Assembly: GCA_029210905.1 (NCBI GenBank)
Contig: JARGGF010000296.1
Coordinates: forward strand, 1-6,221
DNA from: Bacteroidales bacterium
Lineage (GTDB): Bacteria > Bacteroidota > Bacteroidia > Bacteroidales > NBLH01
Direction of reading: 5' to 3'
DNA: 6,221 nucleotides
Part shown: one piece after another, positions 4,745 through 6,221 of the stretch
Layout: the number at the start of each line of letters is the position of its first letter
Position numbering within the stretch: position 1 is the stretch's first letter
Notes under the pieces: generated by a model
What the model was told of the DNA's origin: nothing
The model's database searches: none
What the model saw: only the letters and a program-made list of their open reading frames with translations
Made by a program: the position numbers and the translations under genes

Positions 4745-6178
4745 ATGAAAAATTTATTTGCCACTTTATTCATAGTATTTGCATTTTTTTTTGCTGCTAC
4801 TGCCCAGGATCGATTGCTTGATGAAGATGAGTTGGTAAGTGTTGATGAATTTCTATCACTCGAAGATGCCCTAAAATCTCCAAGCAACGTATATAAATTA
4901 AATTTGAGTGATTTGCAGCTAGATGAATTTCCAATGGAAATACTTCAATTACATAATCTCCAGATACTTGATTTATGGAAGAATAACATAAGAGAGATTC
5001 CTGCCGATATCCGGTTGCTGTCGCATCTGCAATACTTAAATCTTGGTAGTAATATTATTGATACGCTTCCAAAAGAAATTGGAAATATGGTCAATCTTAT
5101 TATGCTTGATTTGGAAGGCAATAAGTTAACCTATTTACCAAAAGAAATTGGCGATTTAGTTTTCCTGCAAAACCTTGCTTTGGGAGACAATTCAATAGTT
5201 CAGATTCCTGAATCAATAGGTGAACTGAAAAATCTCAGGGATTTAACAATGTGGGAGAATGAATTAATAGGTTTACCTTCCTCGTTTGGGGACTTAAAAA
5301 ATTTACAAAGCCTGGATCTTTCAGAGAACATGTTGGAATCACTTCCCAATTCTTTTGGACAATTATCCAACCTTAAAATCTGTGATTTAAGGTACAATAA
5401 AATTGAGCAATTACCCGCACAAATTGACATGCTTAGTTCCCTTTCGTATCTTGATTTATCTAATAACAGATTGCTTTCGCTGCCAAATTCAATATCAAAT
5501 CTTCGTTCGCTTCAAATGTTGTATCTGCAAAATCAACTTGATGAAAATCAGGAACAAACCCTGAAAAATTTGCCATCTGGTATTGGTTATTTAAGCAATT
5601 TGCAGCAAATTAATTTAAAAAATACTGGATTACTTAATATTCCAAACGAAATTGGAGATCTGCAGGATTTACAGATTTTAGATGCTTCGCACAATAAATT
5701 TACTGATTTACCTTCAACTATTAGCAAGCTTAAAAATTTGCGTGAATTGAACCTTTCTGCAAATAAATTGCATACAATTCCTGTAGCTATAGGCAAACTG
5801 CCTAATTTAGTAGTACTGAATCTATCAGATAACAGCATAGATGAAGTACCTTCATCCATAAGCAAATCAATTAATATTGAGGAAATTATCTTATCAAAAA
5901 ATAAGTTAAAAAGTGTTCCGGTTTCTTTATACGATTTAAATAATTTGAAAAAACTGGATTTATCTGAAAATATAATTACTGAAATTCCTGGAGGGATTAA
6001 AAAATTAAAGAATCTGATTGATTTAAATCTTCAACGCAACAAATTAACAACTATACCTGTTGAAATTAGCAAATTAAATGAGCTGGATAATTTAAATTTA
6101 AGAGAAAACCTTATTCCTGATGCGGAGATGGATGTTATTCGTAATCAGATACCACAAGTAGTTAAAATACGGTTTTAA
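4745..6178 (+). CDS. Exported leucine-rich-repeat protein
   Basis: The protein of 477 aa begins with a Sec signal peptide (MKNLF, hydrophobic core TLFIVFAFFFAA, likely cleavage after ATA at 18-20, leaving Gln21) and has no lipobox cysteine or other membrane segment, so it is probably periplasmic or secreted. A short acidic N-cap (about 21-48) precedes 17 leucine-rich repeats and a degenerate C-terminal unit (447-470). Sixteen repeats are exactly 23 residues long with the pattern LxxLxLxxN then xLxxLP and xxIGxLxN, the type found in many bacterial LRR proteins; the tenth (256-285) is 30 residues. The chain ends at QVVKIRF and has no type IX secretion C-terminal domain or LPXTG anchor. LRR solenoids bind proteins or glycans, but the ligand cannot be inferred. 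No promoter or Shine-Dalgarno is evident. It stands alone, divergent from the response regulator; regulation by that protein is only a guess from adjacency. Confidence 0.93.
   Translation: MKNLFATLFIVFAFFFAATAQDRLLDEDELVSVDEFLSLEDALKSPSNVYKLNLSDLQLDEFPMEILQLHNLQILDLWKNNIREIPADIRLLSHLQYLNLGSNIIDTLPKEIGNMVNLIMLDLEGNKLTYLPKEIGDLVFLQNLALGDNSIVQIPESIGELKNLRDLTMWENELIGLPSSFGDLKNLQSLDLSENMLESLPNSFGQLSNLKICDLRYNKIEQLPAQIDMLSSLSYLDLSNNRLLSLPNSISNLRSLQMLYLQNQLDENQEQTLKNLPSGIGYLSNLQQINLKNTGLLNIPNEIGDLQDLQILDASHNKFTDLPSTISKLKNLRELNLSANKLHTIPVAIGKLPNLVVLNLSDNSIDEVPSSISKSINIEEIILSKNKLKSVPVSLYDLNNLKKLDLSENIITEIPGGIKKLKNLIDLNLQRNKLTTIPVEISKLNELDNLNLRENLIPDAEMDVIRNQIPQVVKIRF
4889..6154 (+). repeat. Coding repeat array: eighteen LRR units, 69-nt period
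   Basis: Units start at residue 49 and recur every 23 residues (69 nt) without gaps through residue 255, then, after one 30-residue unit (5510-5599), resume every 23 residues from 286 to 446. A degenerate unit at 447-470 caps the solenoid. The repeats share leucines, the asparagine ladder position and LP, but differ widely in nucleotide sequence, so the array is old and not a recent tandem duplication. The pattern was read from the translation. Confidence 0.9.
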
Positions 6179-6200
6179 TTATTTTTTTAACAATTTCTTG

Positions 6201-6208
6201 TATTTTTG
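6201..6208 (+). promoter_or_regulatory. Possible -7 element for a gene to the right
   Basis: TATTTTTG matches TAnnTTTG perfectly, 22 nt after the LRR stop, and would start transcription at about 6214, close to an ATG at 6215-6217. No TTG stands 17-23 nt upstream, and the T-rich context raises the chance of coincidence. No terminator hairpin was seen between 6179 and 6200. Confidence 0.25.
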
Positions 6209-6221
6209 TACGTTATGCTTT

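Noticed and set aside
5200..5430. Minus-strand open frame inside the LRR gene
   Set aside because: It is a shadow of the periodic LRR coding sequence; its serine-rich pattern simply mirrors leucine-rich codons on the other strand.
5587..5865. Second minus-strand open frame inside the LRR gene
   Set aside because: It has the same origin: antisense of the 69-nt repeat pattern, with no domain of its own.

Overview
The window comes from a low-GC (roughly one third G+C by eye) member of the Bacteroidota. This is inferred from several signs. Perfect or near-perfect TAnnTTTG (-7) elements, two of them with a correctly spaced TTG (-33), lie upstream of genes. Shine-Dalgarno sequences are absent, with A-rich leaders before some of the starts. 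There is a secreted leucine-rich-repeat protein and a LytTR response regulator of the kind common in that phylum. Menaquinone genes of the futalosine type (mqnB, mqnD) rather than the classical men type fit only some lineages of the phylum. I cannot name a genus.

Layout. (1) Positions 1-1707, minus strand: folE (GTP cyclohydrolase I), followed after 30 nt by a fold-type I PLP aminotransferase that runs off the left edge, probably as one transcript. (2) Positions 1708-1854: a compact divergent promoter region with a plausible promoter on each strand and a perfect 16-bp palindrome over the folE -33 element. (3) Positions 1855-3396, plus strand: mqnB (futalosine hydrolase) and mqnD (1,4-dihydroxy-6-naphthoate synthase), 33 nt apart, two steps of menaquinone synthesis. 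(4) Positions 3406-3434: a strong hairpin terminator usable from both strands, between convergent mqnD and the next gene. (5) Positions 3458-4168, minus strand: a LytTR-type response regulator without a kinase gene beside it. (6) Positions 4169-4744: 576 nt without a convincing gene, containing a less AT-rich island and small inverted repeats. (7) Positions 4745-6178, plus strand: an exported protein made almost entirely of 23-residue leucine-rich repeats. (8) Positions 6179-6221: the start of the next intergenic region with a -7-like element.

The left half is cofactor metabolism (pterin and menaquinone), the right half signalling and surface or periplasmic binding. I see no defence system, mobile element, CRISPR array, tRNA or rRNA. 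The points most worth a second look are the Asn in the base-recognition position of MqnB, the palindrome between folE and mqnB, the unassigned aminotransferase downstream of folE, and the unexplained 576-nt region between the regulator and the LRR gene.
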